Assembly (NCBI GenBank): GCA_963920525.1
Contig: OY986437.1
Span: forward strand, 196,931,511-196,995,510
Source: Dichetophora obliterata
Lineage: Eukaryota; Arthropoda; Insecta; Diptera; Sciomyzidae
Direction of reading: 5' to 3'
Length of the DNA stretch: 64,000 bases
This document shows, one piece after another, positions 63,724 through 64,000 of this stretch. Position 1 is the first letter of the stretch; each line of letters opens with the position of its first letter. The notes beneath the pieces were generated by a model. That model did no database searches, was not told the origin of the DNA, and saw nothing but the letters and a program-made list of their open reading frames with translations. Both the position numbers and the translations under genes were made by a program.

Positions 63724-64000
63724 TATTACAAAATCGCAAAATTCTGTTAAATTCACATTCTTAAGAGATTTTCAAATTCTGTGTCGACAGCTTAAGTCTT
63801 ATTTCAAAGTTTCGAGAAATCTTGCTTCAAAGTTTTCAATCGACATATAAGTTATATGAAAGGGTATTTTGTTTTTGCGTAATATCGTTGGCTAAGGTCA
63901 TGCTAGCAGTTCCAGATTTTGTGTGTTCGTAATGATATATATGTGGAACACATCTACATCAATAACTCAGTTCTGTCTTAAATCGACTTAAACTAGTATT

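Noticed and set aside
59533..64000. Dscam1 exon 7
   Set aside because: No frame with the expected W-Y-K Ig3 continuation was found; exon 7 must lie beyond the window.

Overview
The window is a central piece of a fly (higher Diptera) Dscam1 gene, on the + strand. It holds most of the alternative exon machinery of Ig domains 2 and 3. I recognise it from many short, phase-matched exons. Ten start V-V-x-Q and carry an SFVADF-type core, which is the first half of Ig2 (exon 4). Thirty-two start EPVGSV-type and carry CPAQ and a PVPxFR-type end, which is the first half of Ig3 (exon 6). One constant exon between them (exon 5) reads DGKYLVLPSGELHI. The species cannot be named from sequence alone. The DNA is AT-rich and the introns are swollen with transposons compared with Drosophila. 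Exon 3 and exon 7 are not in the window. No other functional protein-coding gene was found.

Layout. 1-5452 is intron 3: a broken multicopy gene at the left edge, a 661-bp near-perfect hairpin element, and AT-rich DNA. 5453-11047 is the exon 4 cluster: eight closely spaced variants, a 2-kb gap full of GCTGAAT heptamers, then two more. 12558-12707 is exon 5. 12708-18323 is intron 5: a degenerate minisatellite, three MITEs, AT-rich DNA, and at 17993-18040 the docking site. 18324-59532 is the exon 6 cluster: 31 intact variants and one frameshifted one (6.4). Blocks of transposon DNA interrupt it: a hAT remnant, three LINE fragments, two Helitrons, two Tc1/mariner copies, SINEs and several foldback or MITE elements, some nested. 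59533-64000 is intron after the last variant, with repeats, a LINE tail and a tRNA-like SINE head.

How it works. Each transcript keeps one exon 4 and one exon 6, giving isoforms with different Ig2 and Ig3 homophilic binding faces. In the exon 6 cluster the docking RNA (core CCTGAATGTTGGGATAGGG) is complementary to a selector motif (consensus near CCCAACATTCAGCAGTTT). A recognisable selector lies mostly 55-110 nt upstream of nearly every exon 6 acceptor. Only one selector can pair at a time, which is the known basis of mutually exclusive choice in this gene. Exon 4 variants instead share a pyrimidine-rich motif about 40-75 nt downstream of each donor, a possible second pairing system. If all intact exons are used, this window alone encodes 10 x 31 Ig2/Ig3 combinations.
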